Assembly (NCBI GenBank): GCA_002746275.1
Contig: NVWR01000001.1
Coordinates: 1,171,387 to 1,187,334, forward strand
Length of the DNA: 15,948 nucleotides
DNA from: Rhodobiaceae bacterium
Lineage (GTDB): Bacteria > Pseudomonadota > Alphaproteobacteria > Parvibaculales > Parvibaculaceae
Direction of reading: 5' to 3'
In this document: positions 1 to 7,554 of the stretch, in pieces
Layout: each line of letters starts with the position of its first letter
How positions within the stretch are numbered: the first letter of the stretch is position 1
Made by a program: the position numbers and the translations under genes
The notes under the pieces: generated by a model
Databases searched by the model: none
The model's input: only the letters and a program-made list of their open reading frames with translations
Told to the model about the DNA's origin: nothing

Positions 1-468
1 TACAGCGGAACGACCCCAATGATCATTTCGCCTGACGTCGGGGGCGTGGTGAGAGCCCGGTCGCTCGCCAAACGGCTGAATGCCGATCTCGCGATTGTCG
101 ACAAACGACGTGAGCGAGCTGGTGAATCTGAGGTTATGAACATTATCGGGGACGTAAAGGGCCGGTCCTGCATTCTGGTGGACGATATCGTCGATTCTGC
201 CGGAACCCTCTGCAATGCAGCAGAAGCCCTTCTCGCTCAGGGCGCAACGGAAGTGTCCGCCTATATCACTCACGGCGTTCTGTCTGGCGGCGCGGTTGCC
301 CGTGTCGGCGCATCTCAGCTGAAAGAGCTGGTCATCACCGACAGCATTCAGTCAACCGAGGCCGTCCAGATCAGCCAGAACATCCGAACCGTCTCCATCG
401 CACCTCTGATCGGTGAAGCAATCCGCCGCACAGCTGAAAGCCGCTCAGTATCCAGCCTGTTCGACTAG
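1..468 (+). CDS. prs: Ribose-phosphate pyrophosphokinase (PRPP synthetase), 3' part
   Basis: This is the C-terminal half of the enzyme that transfers pyrophosphate from ATP to ribose 5-phosphate. The product, PRPP, feeds purine, pyrimidine, histidine and tryptophan synthesis. The frame is open from base 1, so the gene starts outside the window. About 155 residues are visible, roughly half of the usual ~310. Family marks are [11 protein letters not shown], the KRR segment of the flexible catalytic loop (DKRRERAG), and the ribose-phosphate loop [10 protein letters not shown]. The stop is TAG at 466-468. The next gene, rplY, is 169 nt downstream on the same strand, with a terminator-like hairpin between them. 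A prs-rplY-pth-ychF order is common in alphaproteobacteria, from general knowledge. The product call is secure. Confidence 0.95.
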   Translation, partial: YSGTTPMIISPDVGGVVRARSLAKRLNADLAIVDKRRERAGESEVMNIIGDVKGRSCILVDDIVDSAGTLCNAAEALLAQGATEVSAYITHGVLSGGAVARVGASQLKELVITDSIQSTEAVQISQNIRTVSIAPLIGEAIRRTAESRSVSSLFD

Positions 469-521
469 GCTGTCTGGCAGGCAGTCTTGCCCCGAGAGAC
501 GTGAGAAACCCGGCTCAGCGG

Positions 522-550
522 TTGTTTTCCTGCATATTTTGCGCTATCAC
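522..550 (+). promoter_or_regulatory. Weak candidate promoter for rplY
   Basis: TTGTTT at 522-527 and TATCAC at 545-550 are separated by 17 nt. This is a poor match to a sigma70-type promoter and is listed only because rplY lies downstream of a terminator-like hairpin and may need its own start. Transcription from here would make a leader containing both hairpins at 556-594 and 601-615. Read-through from prs is equally possible. Confidence 0.2.
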
Positions 551-555
551 CGCCT

Positions 556-594
556 CGTTCGCGCTTCCACACCCCTGGAGGAGACTTGCGAACG
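556..594 (+). promoter_or_regulatory. Leader stem-loop upstream of rplY
   Basis: CGTTCGC at 556-562 is perfectly complementary to GCGAACG at 588-594, giving a 7-bp stem. A TCC/GGA pairing is possible inside the 25-nt loop. It lies 43 nt before the rplY start and just before a second, terminator-like hairpin. An alternative small hairpin, GCCC (594-597) with GGGC (601-604), would compete with the second one. L25 genes carry autoregulatory leaders in some bacteria; whether this is one is inference. Confidence 0.4.
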
Positions 595-600
595 CCCAAC

Positions 601-625
601 GGGCCACTAAGGCCCTGTTTTTATT
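601..625 (+). terminator. Terminator-like hairpin and T-run before rplY
   Basis: GGGCC at 601-605 pairs with GGCCC at 611-615 around the loop ACTAA, followed by TGTTTTTATT. The stem is short (5 bp) but GC-rich, and the T-run is clear on the plus strand. It ends immediately before the rplY Shine-Dalgarno GGAG (626-629). It could end prs transcripts or attenuate rplY transcription from a promoter further upstream. Confidence 0.55.
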
Positions 626-637
626 GGAGAATTCGCA

Positions 638-1297
638 ATGGCCGAAAATACAAAAATTACGGCCCAAGCGCGAGACCGGGCCGGCAAGGGGGTCGCCCGG
701 GCACTTCGTCGCGAGGGACGTGTTCCTGCCGTGGTTTACGGCGACAAAAAGTCACCTGACCTGATCTCACTTGGGTACAACGAAGTGATGCAGCTTTGGA
801 ACAAAGGTTCCTTCATGAGCAACCTTCTGGACCTCGATATCGACGGCAAATCACAGCGCGTTTTGCCGCGTGATGTGCAGCTCGATCCGGTTCGCGATTT
901 CGTGATCCATGTCGACTTCCTGCGCCTTGGTAAGGGAGCCACAATCGCCGTTGAAGTGCCAGTACACTTCACGAACGAAGAAGAGTCCCCTGGTATCAAG
1001 CGCGGTGGTGTTCTGAATATTGTCCGCCATGACGTTGAGCTTAATTGCCCAGCTGAATCTATCCCCTCATCGATCGAAGTTGATCTGACGGGCGTCGACA
1101 TTGGTGACTCAATCCACATCTCATCGGTCACATTGCCCGCTGGTGTGACACCAACCATCACAGACCGTGACTTCACAATCGCAACCTTGGCCGCACCAGC
1201 CGCTCTCGTTTCTGACGAGGCTGCAGCAGGTGAAGGTGAAGAAGAAGGTGAAGAAGCCGCGACTGAAGAGACAACCGAGGGCGACGGCGACAAGTAA
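638..1297 (+). CDS. rplY: 50S ribosomal protein L25, CTC family
   Basis: L25 binds 5S rRNA in the large ribosomal subunit. The protein is 219 residues, matching the long CTC/TL5 form rather than the ~94-residue enterobacterial form. The L25 barrel covers about residues 5-95 and includes GRVPAVVYG and LDIDGKSQRVLPRDVQLDP. The TL5 beta domain covers about 100-190 and includes VPVHFTNEEESPGIKRGG. The tail after residue 195 is almost entirely Glu, Thr, Gly and Ala and is probably disordered. The start is ATG with GGAG at 626-629, 8 nt upstream. pth follows after 44 nt, so the two may share a transcript. The minus-strand open frame across this gene is a codon-bias shadow. Confidence 0.95.
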   Translation: MAENTKITAQARDRAGKGVARALRREGRVPAVVYGDKKSPDLISLGYNEVMQLWNKGSFMSNLLDLDIDGKSQRVLPRDVQLDPVRDFVIHVDFLRLGKGATIAVEVPVHFTNEEESPGIKRGGVLNIVRHDVELNCPAESIPSSIEVDLTGVDIGDSIHISSVTLPAGVTPTITDRDFTIATLAAPAALVSDEAAAGEGEEEGEEAATEETTEGDGDK

Positions 1298-1341
1298 GTC
1301 GCGCGCCCCGGCTTTTCTTAGCCTGTTGAGGAACATGTCAC

Positions 1342-1971
1342 ATGATCCTGCTTGTAGGCCTCGGTAATCCGGGTGAAAAGTTTGCCCGACAGAGGCACAA
1401 TCTAGGCTTTATGGTGGTGGATGAAATCATCCGCCACCATTCTTTTTCCCCCGAGCGCAAACGTTTTCAGGGACTTGTCTCCGAAGGCCAGCTGGGGGGT
1501 GAAAAGGCCCTGATCCTAAAGCCACAAACTTATATGAACGAGAGCGGGCGCTCGGTTGGCGAAGCAATGCGCTTTTACAAACTCACGCCTGCAGACGTTG
1601 TTGTCCTGCACGACGAGCTCGACCTTCCCGCCGCGAAAATTCGCATCAAAACGGGAGGCGGCGCCGCCGGCAACAATGGCATTCGCTCCATTGCCTCTCA
1701 CATTGGGGCAGACTTCCGCCGCCTGCGCATCGGCATCGGGCATCCTGGCGACAAAGCACGTGTGACCGGGCATGTCTTGGGCGACTTCGCCAAAAGCGAT
1801 AAAGTCTGGCTGGAGCCACTACTCGATGCCGTCGCAAAAGCAGCTCCCCTACTCGGGGAAGGCAAGGATTCAAGCTTCGCCAACAAGGTTCATCTCATCT
1901 TGAACCCGGAGCCACCAAAAAAGAACAAACCGCCCACGGCAAATACCAGGCCGGGCGACAAAGAGGACTGA
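1342..1971 (+). CDS. pth: Peptidyl-tRNA hydrolase
   Basis: Pth cleaves the ester bond of peptidyl-tRNAs that fall off ribosomes, recycling tRNA in the cytoplasm. The opening VGLGNPG is the family signature. Catalytic-site residues seen are Asn9, His19 (in RHN), Asn66 (in TYMNESG) and Asp91 (in LHDELDLP). The GGGAAGNNG segment and the [12 protein letters not shown] block also match. It is 209 residues, slightly longer than the E. coli enzyme, because of a Pro/Lys-rich C-terminal extension ([11 protein letters not shown] onward) that is likely unstructured. TGAGGA lies just upstream of the ATG; an ATG 7 nt earlier is out of frame. The stop is followed after 4 nt by ychF, whose ribosome binding site lies inside the end of pth, suggesting translational coupling. 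Confidence 0.96.
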   Translation: MILLVGLGNPGEKFARQRHNLGFMVVDEIIRHHSFSPERKRFQGLVSEGQLGGEKALILKPQTYMNESGRSVGEAMRFYKLTPADVVVLHDELDLPAAKIRIKTGGGAAGNNGIRSIASHIGADFRRLRIGIGHPGDKARVTGHVLGDFAKSDKVWLEPLLDAVAKAAPLLGEGKDSSFANKVHLILNPEPPKKNKPPTANTRPGDKED

Positions 1972-1975
1972 TCCT

Positions 1976-3073
1976 ATGGGATTCAAATGCGGCATTGTCG
2001 GCCTTCCCAACGTGGGCAAATCAACGCTCTTCAACGCGCTGACCCAGACGGCAGCGGCACAGGCAGCCAACTATCCTTTCTGCACCATCGAACCCAATGT
2101 GGGGGATGTGGCCGTCCCTGATATTCGGCTTGAAAAACTTGCCTCCATTGCAGGCTCGAAAGAAATTCTCCCCACCCGCCTCACCTTTGTGGACATTGCG
2201 GGCTTGGTGAAGGGTGCCTCAAAGGGCGAAGGATTGGGCAATCAGTTTCTCGCCACCATCCGCGAAGTCGACGCTATTGCTTATGTTGTGCGCTGTTTTG
2301 AAGACGATGACATCACCCACGTCGAAGGTCGCATCGACCCGCTTTCTGACGCCGAAATCGTCGAAACGGAACTCATGCTGGCAGACCTGGAAAGCCTGGA
2401 GAAGCGCCTCCCCGCTTTGGAAAAGAAAGCCAAAAGCCAGGACAAAGACGCCAAGGAAGCCATCGAGCTCATCAACCGGGCTCTCATCTTGTTGCGTGAA
2501 GGCCAGCCTGCTCGCCTGACGGAACGCTCACCCGAAGAAGAAAAGGCATTCAAGGGTCTCAACCTGCTGACGTCGAAACCCGTTCTCTATGTCTGTAATG
2601 TGGATGAAGGGTCAGCCGCCGACGGCAATGAATTTTCAAAGGTCGTCGAAGCCCGCGCGAAAGAAGAAGGCGCTATTGCCGTCGTCATTTCCGCAAAAAT
2701 TGAAGAAGAACTTGCCCAGCTCGACGCCGACGAACGTGTTGAGTTTCTCGGCGAACTTGGCCTGACCGAGGCGGGTCTCGACCGCTTGATCCGAGCGGGC
2801 TACGACCTTCTGCACCTCATCACCTATTTCACGTGCGGCCCCAAAGAAACCCGCGCCTGGACCATCACCGAGGGCACCATGGCGCCCCAGGCAGCCGGGG
2901 TCATTCACACAGACTTCGAACATGGCTTCATCCGCGCTGAAACCATCGCCTACGCCGACTACACCGGTCTGAATGGCGAGAGCGGTGCGAAAGAGGCCGG
3001 AAAAATGCGCCTGGAAGGCAAGGAATATGTCGTCGCTGACGGCGATGTCATGCACTTCCGCTTCAACACTTAA
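1976..3073 (+). CDS. ychF: YchF/OLA1 family redox-regulated ATPase
   Basis: YchF is an Obg-related P-loop NTPase that prefers ATP, binds ribosomes and is linked to oxidative stress responses. The P-loop GLPNVGKST is at residues 9-17. The G3 motif DIAG is at 73-76, leading into LVKGASKGEGLGNQFL. The G4 position reads NVDE at 208-211, the NxxE form typical of ATP-using YchF instead of NKxD. A coiled-coil-like helical insert spans about 130-175. The C-terminal TGS domain is at about 280-364. Cys35 in YPFCTIEPN sits at the position of the conserved redox-sensing cysteine. It is 365 residues, near the family norm. AGAGGA upstream lies within pth. Confidence 0.96.
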   Translation: MGFKCGIVGLPNVGKSTLFNALTQTAAAQAANYPFCTIEPNVGDVAVPDIRLEKLASIAGSKEILPTRLTFVDIAGLVKGASKGEGLGNQFLATIREVDAIAYVVRCFEDDDITHVEGRIDPLSDAEIVETELMLADLESLEKRLPALEKKAKSQDKDAKEAIELINRALILLREGQPARLTERSPEEEKAFKGLNLLTSKPVLYVCNVDEGSAADGNEFSKVVEARAKEEGAIAVVISAKIEEELAQLDADERVEFLGELGLTEAGLDRLIRAGYDLLHLITYFTCGPKETRAWTITEGTMAPQAAGVIHTDFEHGFIRAETIAYADYTGLNGESGAKEAGKMRLEGKEYVVADGDVMHFRFNT

Positions 3074-3083
3074 GGCAACCCCA

Positions 3084-3551
3084 ATGAAATACTGGGAGGA
3101 CGTTCCCCCGGGGACCACATTCACGACGGCTGAACGCACGGTCACCAAACAAGAGATTGTTGAGTTCGCCAGCGAATATGATCCGCAGCCTTTTCATCTG
3201 GACGAGGAAGCAGCCAAGGCGTCAATCCTGGGCGGCCTGTGCGCCAGCGGCTGGCACATCTGCGCCATCGCCATGCGCCTCGTCTATGACAGCTTCCACG
3301 TAGACGCCGCCACTCAAGGGTCGCCGGGCATCACCGAATGCCGCTGGCGCCGCCCGCTATTTGCTGGCGAGGCCGTCAAGGTCGCGGTTACCTGCATTGA
3401 TGCACGCCCCTCCAAAAGCCGCCCCACAATGGGGCTCACCAATTGGAGATGGGAAATGACCAACGCCGCAGGCGATACCATCATGACGACCGAAAGCTGG
3501 CTCATGATGGGGCGTCGTCCCGACCTTGATGAACAGCAGGGGGCGACCTGA
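3084..3551 (+). CDS. MaoC-like hot-dog hydratase, first of a tandem pair
   Basis: This 155-residue single hot-dog protein belongs to the MaoC/R-hydratase family, which adds water to enoyl-CoA-like thioesters. The hydratase-2 motif is visible as YDPQPFH, with candidate catalytic Asp33 and His38, followed by GGLCASGWH. The substrate is unknown. I chose the ATG at 3084 because the protein then aligns end to end with the next gene, and AAGG sits at the ychF stop codon 8 nt upstream. An in-frame extension into ychF has no support. The gap from ychF is 10 nt, and the stop overlaps the next start by 1 nt (TGATG), so the pair is probably translationally coupled. R-specific enoyl-CoA hydratase is one possibility; acyl-CoA type cannot be told from the sequence. 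Confidence 0.85.
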   Translation: MKYWEDVPPGTTFTTAERTVTKQEIVEFASEYDPQPFHLDEEAAKASILGGLCASGWHICAIAMRLVYDSFHVDAATQGSPGITECRWRRPLFAGEAVKVAVTCIDARPSKSRPTMGLTNWRWEMTNAAGDTIMTTESWLMMGRRPDLDEQQGAT

Positions 3552-4054
3552 TGGCATGGTTCGAAGAAGCCGAAATCGGCAAGACCGTCGCACTCGGAAG
3601 TCACACCTTCACCGAAGCAGACATCATCCGGTTTGCCAAAAAATACGACCCCCAGCCCTTCCACACCGACCCGGAAGCGGCGAAAGACACCCACTTTGGC
3701 GGGCTGGTCGCCGCCGGTTGGCATATTGCCGCCATCTGGATGAAGCTCATGGTTGCGACACGCCGCAACGCACCAGCCGAAGAGAGCACGCCTGCTCCCG
3801 ATGGCCGTGCAGCACCGCGCGGAGGCCCCTCCCCGGGCTTTCTTGATCTCAAATGGCTAAAGCCCGTGCGCGCTGGTGACACCATCACCTATCGCACCAC
3901 GGCGACAGAGAAGGTCGACCTTAAAAGCCGCCCCTATCAGGGGATCATTCGCAGCCTCAACGAGGGGTTCAATCAGAACGGCGAGTTGGTTTTTTCCTTC
4001 ATCGGCCAGGGCCTGGTCGAACGGCGCGAACCGTTCCAACCAGACGCATCCTAG
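3551..4054 (+). CDS. MaoC-like hot-dog hydratase, second of a tandem pair
   Basis: A paralogue of the preceding gene, 167 residues. The YDPQPFH motif is at the same numbering (Asp33, His38), followed by GGLVAAGWH. It differs by a Pro/Gly/Ala-rich insert of about 20 residues around 76-98 (containing ESTPAPDGRAAPRGG), which would fall in a surface loop. Both motif residues are kept in both copies, so neither looks degenerate. Hot-dog proteins work as dimers, and a heterodimer of the two products is a reasonable inference. The start overlaps the upstream stop by one base, with a G-rich ribosome binding site (AGGGGG) inside the upstream gene. It is the last plus-strand gene of this block; the next gene converges from 12 nt away with no obvious terminator. 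Confidence 0.85.
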   Translation: MAWFEEAEIGKTVALGSHTFTEADIIRFAKKYDPQPFHTDPEAAKDTHFGGLVAAGWHIAAIWMKLMVATRRNAPAEESTPAPDGRAAPRGGPSPGFLDLKWLKPVRAGDTITYRTTATEKVDLKSRPYQGIIRSLNEGFNQNGELVFSFIGQGLVERREPFQPDAS

Positions 4055-4066
4055 CCAACGCGTTCT

Positions 4067-5272
4067 TCACAACCCGAACAGACGTTCTGCATTTCCCCGC
4101 AAGATGGCATAGCGCACATCAGGTCTGTCTTGCGTCACAAGCAGGACTTTCGCCTGCGTGGCCGCCAGATGATAGAAGGGCCAGTCGGTGCCATAGAGCA
4201 GACGGTCACCGCCCACCTCGCGGATAAGCTGGTCAAGCTTCGTCACGCCCTGCCCGTGAATACCGAGCCACAGATTGTCGTACTTCTGAGCCAACGGGAT
4301 GACGTCATCCACATCTCTGGCACCTGCATGACCCATCACAAACTGCACCTTGGGGAAATCCCGGATCGCCCCTTCATAGTGGCGCATCAGCGCATACTTG
4401 TGGGTCATCTCCGGCTCAATACCAGCCCGCCCCCCGTGAAAAATAATCGGCAGGCCAAGCTCTCCACATGCCTCATAAATCGGCGCCATCATCGCGTCAT
4501 CGGGATAGAACCGCTGCATGGTTGGGTGCAGTTTGATCATGCTGACACCCGCGGCAGCCTGTGCGCGCAATTGCTCGGGCGCCTCAGGATCACCGGGCAC
4601 CACAGACCCACCGATCAACAACCGTGACCGGGCCTGGGCTTTATCAATCTCCCGCATCCAGCCCGCCGTCAATTCATCGCCAAAGGGCAAGTCCCAGGCG
4701 ATCGGCAGGATCTGTGCTTTCTCAATCCGGCAATCATCCATTTCAGCAAGCAGATTGGGAATGGTATGTGTGGCCGCAGCCCCTCCACCCCAAAAAAGTT
4801 GTGAAACAGTCAGAAGTTGCAGCCGCCGCAATGCCGCCTCGGAAAAATTCGCATTGATATAAACGTCAAGATCGAGCGGGCACCCAGGGTCCGTCGCATC
4901 ACAATCCAGCATATATTCAACCCGAGGGGTGCGCACTTGCAGGTCCAGCTCCGGGGCAAACAACATGGCCATGCCGAGATGCGCATGCACATCAATCGCC
5001 GCAGGCACACTGTCATCAACCATCACCAGACGGCCTTCCTCATTCACCTCATACCAGGGAAGGTCGGCCAGCCCGCGGTAGCCCTGATAGCGCTGCGGCC
5101 CAAAAGGCCCACTACCCGACAACTCCTGCTCACGTGCTTTCTGAGCGATCAACGCTTGCGCTTCTGCTTCCGTATAACGGTCAGAAAACCCATCACAGCC
5201 TTTGAGTGACAAAAGCCCACCGGCCCCCACCAACCCAGCAAGCCCCAAAAAATACCGTCGTTTGATCTTCAT
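4067..5272 (-). CDS. Exported amidohydrolase_2 (TIM-barrel metal hydrolase), probable Tat lipoprotein
   Basis: This 401-residue protein belongs to the amidohydrolase_2 (ACMSD-like) superfamily of metal-dependent hydrolases and decarboxylases. Candidate metal ligands are His96 and His98 (DVHAH), His279 (IFHGG), His315 (MGHAG) and Asp363 (YGTDWPF). The N-terminus reads KRRYFLGLAGLVGAGGLL, a twin-arginine pattern, and then LKGC followed by Asp. Cys26 could therefore be a lipidated cysteine, although Lys at -2 is unusual for a lipobox. The protein would sit in the periplasm. I chose the ATG at 5272: GGGGGA lies just upstream, and this start puts the twin arginines near the N-terminus. The start 27 nt further out lacks a ribosome binding site. 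The substrate is not predictable and no neighbour explains it. Confidence 0.8.
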   Translation of the reverse strand: MKIKRRYFLGLAGLVGAGGLLSLKGCDGFSDRYTEAEAQALIAQKAREQELSGSGPFGPQRYQGYRGLADLPWYEVNEEGRLVMVDDSVPAAIDVHAHLGMAMLFAPELDLQVRTPRVEYMLDCDATDPGCPLDLDVYINANFSEAALRRLQLLTVSQLFWGGGAAATHTIPNLLAEMDDCRIEKAQILPIAWDLPFGDELTAGWMREIDKAQARSRLLIGGSVVPGDPEAPEQLRAQAAAGVSMIKLHPTMQRFYPDDAMMAPIYEACGELGLPIIFHGGRAGIEPEMTHKYALMRHYEGAIRDFPKVQFVMGHAGARDVDDVIPLAQKYDNLWLGIHGQGVTKLDQLIREVGGDRLLYGTDWPFYHLAATQAKVLLVTQDRPDVRYAILRGNAERLFGL

Positions 5273-5318
5273 TTTTCCCCCGGTCACCGCACTCAACATC
5301 TATGCGCGCGCAAGGTCC

Positions 5319-5347
5319 AGAGTTGCACCCTCTTCCCAGAGGGTCAA
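5319..5347 (-). promoter_or_regulatory. Candidate promoter with operator-like dyad for the amidohydrolase
   Basis: On the minus strand TTGACC (5347-5342) and AACTCT (5324-5319) are 17 nt apart and lie about 45 nt upstream of the chosen start. A perfect inverted repeat with 6-nt arms, ACCCTC and GAGGGT (5327-5344, loop 6 nt), fills the spacer and overlaps the -35 element. That is a typical place for a repressor or activator. The -10 is weak and no regulator gene is adjacent. Confidence 0.35.
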
Positions 5348-5408
5348 TCACCTCTCACCGCCCAAAAGGGTTATCTCCCATCACAAAAATTTGCGGCCCC
5401 AGCCCATG

Positions 5409-5442
5409 AAAAAGGCCGTTGCCACCTGGGTGACAACGGCCT
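5409..5442 (-). terminator. Rho-independent terminator of the first chemoreceptor gene
   Basis: On the minus strand AGGCCGTTG pairs with CAACGGCCT, with a mismatch and then a short inner stem (CAC/GTG), directly followed by TTTTT. It lies about 70 nt beyond the stop codon of the chemoreceptor at 5511-7037. The T-run is only on the minus strand, which fixes the direction. Confidence 0.8.
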
Positions 5443-5510
5443 CATTTCATTTGTTCTCAACATCTCAGAGCGTCAGATCCGTCAAAGAACCTGATCCCTG
5501 CCCGAGAAGC

Positions 5511-7037
5511 TTAAGCAGCAACTGTCTTCAGGCTGCGATAGAGTTCAGTCCCTTCGGTCGCACACCGGCTGGACTCTTCGATTGCAGCAACGATGCCCTC
5601 AAGACTTTCGCTGACTTCGACAACGGCAGTAGAAACAGACTGCATGTTCGACGCCATTTCTTTTGTCGACGATGTCTGTTCTTCAACCGCACCGGCAGCA
5701 GCTGTCACACTGGATTCAACCGTGTCCATGGCGCTCTTGATGCCAGTCAATCGACCCACAACTTCTTCCGCAATAGACTGCATGCCGTTGATTTCCACAC
5801 CAATATCATCGGTCGCCTTCGCAACCTGGTTGGCGAGAGACTTAACTTCGGAAGCAACAACCGCAAAGCCTTTGCCAGCTTCACCTGCACGCGCAGACTC
5901 AATCGTTGCATTCAGTGCCAGCAGATTAATCTGACCAGCAATGTCCTGAATCATCTGCACGATGTTGCCCATGGATTCTGCAGCTGCAGCAAGCTTCTGT
6001 GTGGATGTGTCAGCTTCTTGTGCTTCCACAACAACTTTCTGCACTTCAGACTTGGACGCTGCCATGCTCCGAGCGATTTCCTGCGCAGAAGCCTCAAACT
6101 CCTCTGTCACAGCCGCAACCGACTGCACAGTTTGAGATGTCTGGCTGGAAGCCGACGCAGCAGATGCTGATTGTTCGTTAGCTGACTGAATGGCAACCAG
6201 GATTTTTTCAAGGTTCTCATCAACCAGCGCACCAACACGAGCAGCTTCTTCGCGTGCATGTACCGCAGCGGTAATGTCAGTGGCGAACTTCACCACTTTG
6301 AAAGGCTTGCCATCGGGATCAAAAATCGGATTGTAGGAGGCCTGGATCCAAATCTCCTTACCGCCTTTGCCGATCCGCTTATATTCAGCAGACTGGAATT
6401 CGCCGCGTCCCAAAGATTCCCAGAAATGTTTGTATTCTGGGGAGGCTTTGTACGAAGGCTCAACAAACAAAGAGTGATGCTGACCCTTAATTTCGTCCAT
6501 CGAATATCCAAGCGTCGAGAGGAAATTTTCGTTAGCCGTCAAGATAGTCCCCGACAGATCAAACTGAATAACAGCCTGAGACTTGGAGATCGCATCGATC
6601 TGTCCTGAGAAGTCAGCATTCTGGAGCGTTTGCTCAGTAATGTCCGTTGCGTATTTAACAACTTTCACAACTTCGCCTGATTTGTCGGTGATCGGGTTGT
6701 AAGACGCCTGAATCCAAACCTCTTTGCCCCCTTTACCAATCCGTTTGTAGATCGCAGACTGATATTCACCGCGACGCAGTGAGTCCCAGAATTGACGGTA
6801 TTCAGAGCTTTGAGAATAGGTGGGCTCAACAAACATCTGGTGATGCTGGCCTTTAATTTCATCGATTGAGTAACCCAATGTCACCAAAAAATTCTCATTC
6901 GCCTGGAGAATGATGCCATCTCTATCAAACTGAATAACGGCCTGAGACTTATCAAGCGCGCCCAACATTGCTTCTTGCTCACGTGCACTCACCGAACCAT
7001 TCGATGATGCGCGGAGAAACGAAAAAAATCCTGACAT
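5511..7037 (-). CDS. Soluble methyl-accepting chemotaxis protein with two PAS domains (copy 1)
   Basis: This 508-residue receptor has no membrane segment and no HAMP domain, so it should act in the cytoplasm. PAS domain 1 spans about residues 28-135 and PAS 2 about 150-257; both contain [11 protein letters not shown] and YNPI. A helical signalling domain fills about 280-495. Its hairpin tip, [20 protein letters not shown] (about 371-390), is the canonical CheA/CheW contact. PAS-PAS-MCP without membrane anchoring resembles BdlA-type receptors that sense redox or energy state; the ligand here is unknown. No CheR-tether pentapeptide ends the protein. The start at 7037 (MSGFFSFLR) matches the paralogue at 7555-9078 and has AGGGTGG upstream; in-frame ATGs at 7064 and 7112 would add residues the paralogue lacks. 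No che gene is nearby. Confidence 0.92.
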   Translation of the reverse strand: MSGFFSFLRASSNGSVSAREQEAMLGALDKSQAVIQFDRDGIILQANENFLVTLGYSIDEIKGQHHQMFVEPTYSQSSEYRQFWDSLRRGEYQSAIYKRIGKGGKEVWIQASYNPITDKSGEVVKVVKYATDITEQTLQNADFSGQIDAISKSQAVIQFDLSGTILTANENFLSTLGYSMDEIKGQHHSLFVEPSYKASPEYKHFWESLGRGEFQSAEYKRIGKGGKEIWIQASYNPIFDPDGKPFKVVKFATDITAAVHAREEAARVGALVDENLEKILVAIQSANEQSASAASASSQTSQTVQSVAAVTEEFEASAQEIARSMAASKSEVQKVVVEAQEADTSTQKLAAAAESMGNIVQMIQDIAGQINLLALNATIESARAGEAGKGFAVVASEVKSLANQVAKATDDIGVEINGMQSIAEEVVGRLTGIKSAMDTVESSVTAAAGAVEEQTSSTKEMASNMQSVSTAVVEVSESLEGIVAAIEESSRCATEGTELYRSLKTVAA

Positions 7038-7095
7038 TCTTTGTCCACCCTTCTGTTCACCCATCACCAATGCCCCTGACCGGATGCACCGTGAT

Positions 7096-7144
7096 CCATT
7101 TAGTACGAGCACAAACTAAGTTTGATGAACTAAGAAAGGACTAA
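7096..7144 (-). promoter_or_regulatory. 49-bp upstream element with CTTAG-centred dyad, chemoreceptor copy 1
   Basis: This stretch matches 9133-9181, upstream of the paralogue, at 37 of 49 positions without a gap. The sequence on both sides is unrelated. The centre at 7112-7124 is the dyad CAAAC-TTA-GTTTG (minus strand), 74 nt from the start codon. On the plus strand CTAAG recurs 14 nt on (7116 and 7130). No convincing sigma70, sigma54 or CtrA pattern was recognised. The location suggests a promoter with a bound regulator, but this is inference. Confidence 0.55.
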
Positions 7145-7307
7145 ATTTCAGGGGAGGGAGGCGTCCATGAGACCCAAAGGTCTACTGGAACCACATTGGA
7201 AAAATTGGCTGAAAGGCGCGGAAAATAACCACTCTATTAGTGGGCATATACATCAAAAGTCGCGGACCTCAGATGTTTCCCAGCCCATCTGAAAGCAAAA
7301 CCCCGAC

Positions 7308-7354
7308 AAAAAGCGGGCCGGGAAAAAGCATCAAAATGCTCTTCTCCGGCCCGT
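7308..7354 (-). terminator. Rho-independent terminator of the second chemoreceptor gene
   Basis: On the minus strand CGGGCCGG pairs perfectly with CCGGCCCG (8 bp), and an inner stem AGCAT/ATGCT lies inside. The run CTTTTTG follows. It lies about 200 nt past the stop codon at 7555, leaving a long 3' untranslated region. A run of eight As lies on the opposite side, so plus-strand termination is not expected. Confidence 0.75.
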
Positions 7355-7471
7355 AAAAAAAAGTTCAAAACAGTCGAAAAAAATTCGGAAATTCTTCTTA
7401 TTCAGCCCCTTGAGGGCCCAAATGGATGCTGAAAGCGACATTACCGGGTCCAATTTAGGGTCCCGGGCAGC

Positions 7472-7506
7472 GAGCAAAGCGTCAAAATCCCGTCAACGCG
7501 TTGCTC
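7472..7506 (-). repeat. Hairpin in the 3' region of chemoreceptor copy 2
   Basis: GAGCAA (7472-7477) pairs with TTGCTC (7501-7506). After a single mismatch GCGT (7479-7482) pairs with ACGC (7496-7499), around a 13-nt loop. There is no T-run, so it is not a simple terminator. It may protect or process the mRNA end. Confidence 0.35.
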
Positions 7507-7519
7507 ACCATCCAAGAAG

Positions 7520-7538
7520 TGGGACCAAATAGGTCCCA
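7520..7538 (-). repeat. 7-bp hairpin just after chemoreceptor copy 2
   Basis: TGGGACC (7520-7526) and GGTCCCA (7532-7538) form a perfect stem around AAATA, 16 nt beyond the stop codon. A second GGTCCC at 7459-7464 could pair with the same GGGACC, so two mutually exclusive folds are possible. No T-run follows. Confidence 0.4.
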
Positions 7539-7554
7539 TCTCCTTCCGCACCCC

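Larger units (their letters stand above)
7145..7554. other. Non-coding spacer between the chemoreceptor genes
   Basis: No credible gene is seen on either strand. The stretch holds a terminator (7308-7354) and several hairpins: a 5-bp stem CCACT/AGTGG (7229-7243), a perfect 7-bp stem TCAGATG/CATCTGA (7269-7292), and two nearer the copy 2 stop, entered separately. Most of it is therefore the 3' untranslated region of copy 2 followed by upstream DNA of copy 1. A small RNA cannot be excluded. Confidence 0.5.

Noticed and set aside
736..1293. 185-codon open frame on the minus strand over rplY
   Set aside because: Ser/Pro/Arg-rich translation typical of an antisense frame of a biased gene; rplY on the plus strand is clearly real.
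4055..4066. Terminator between the second MaoC gene and the amidohydrolase
   Set aside because: Only 12 nt separate the convergent stop codons and no hairpin with a T-run is present.
5202..6170. 322-codon plus-strand open frame
   Set aside because: It is antisense to the chemoreceptor and the amidohydrolase start, crosses the terminator at 5409-5442, and is rich in Cys, His, Arg and Asn with no recognisable domain.
7080..7100. Sigma54-type promoter GG...GC upstream of the chemoreceptors
   Set aside because: Both copies show GG-N8-GC, but sigma54 sites need GG-N10-GC, and the rest of the consensus is missing.
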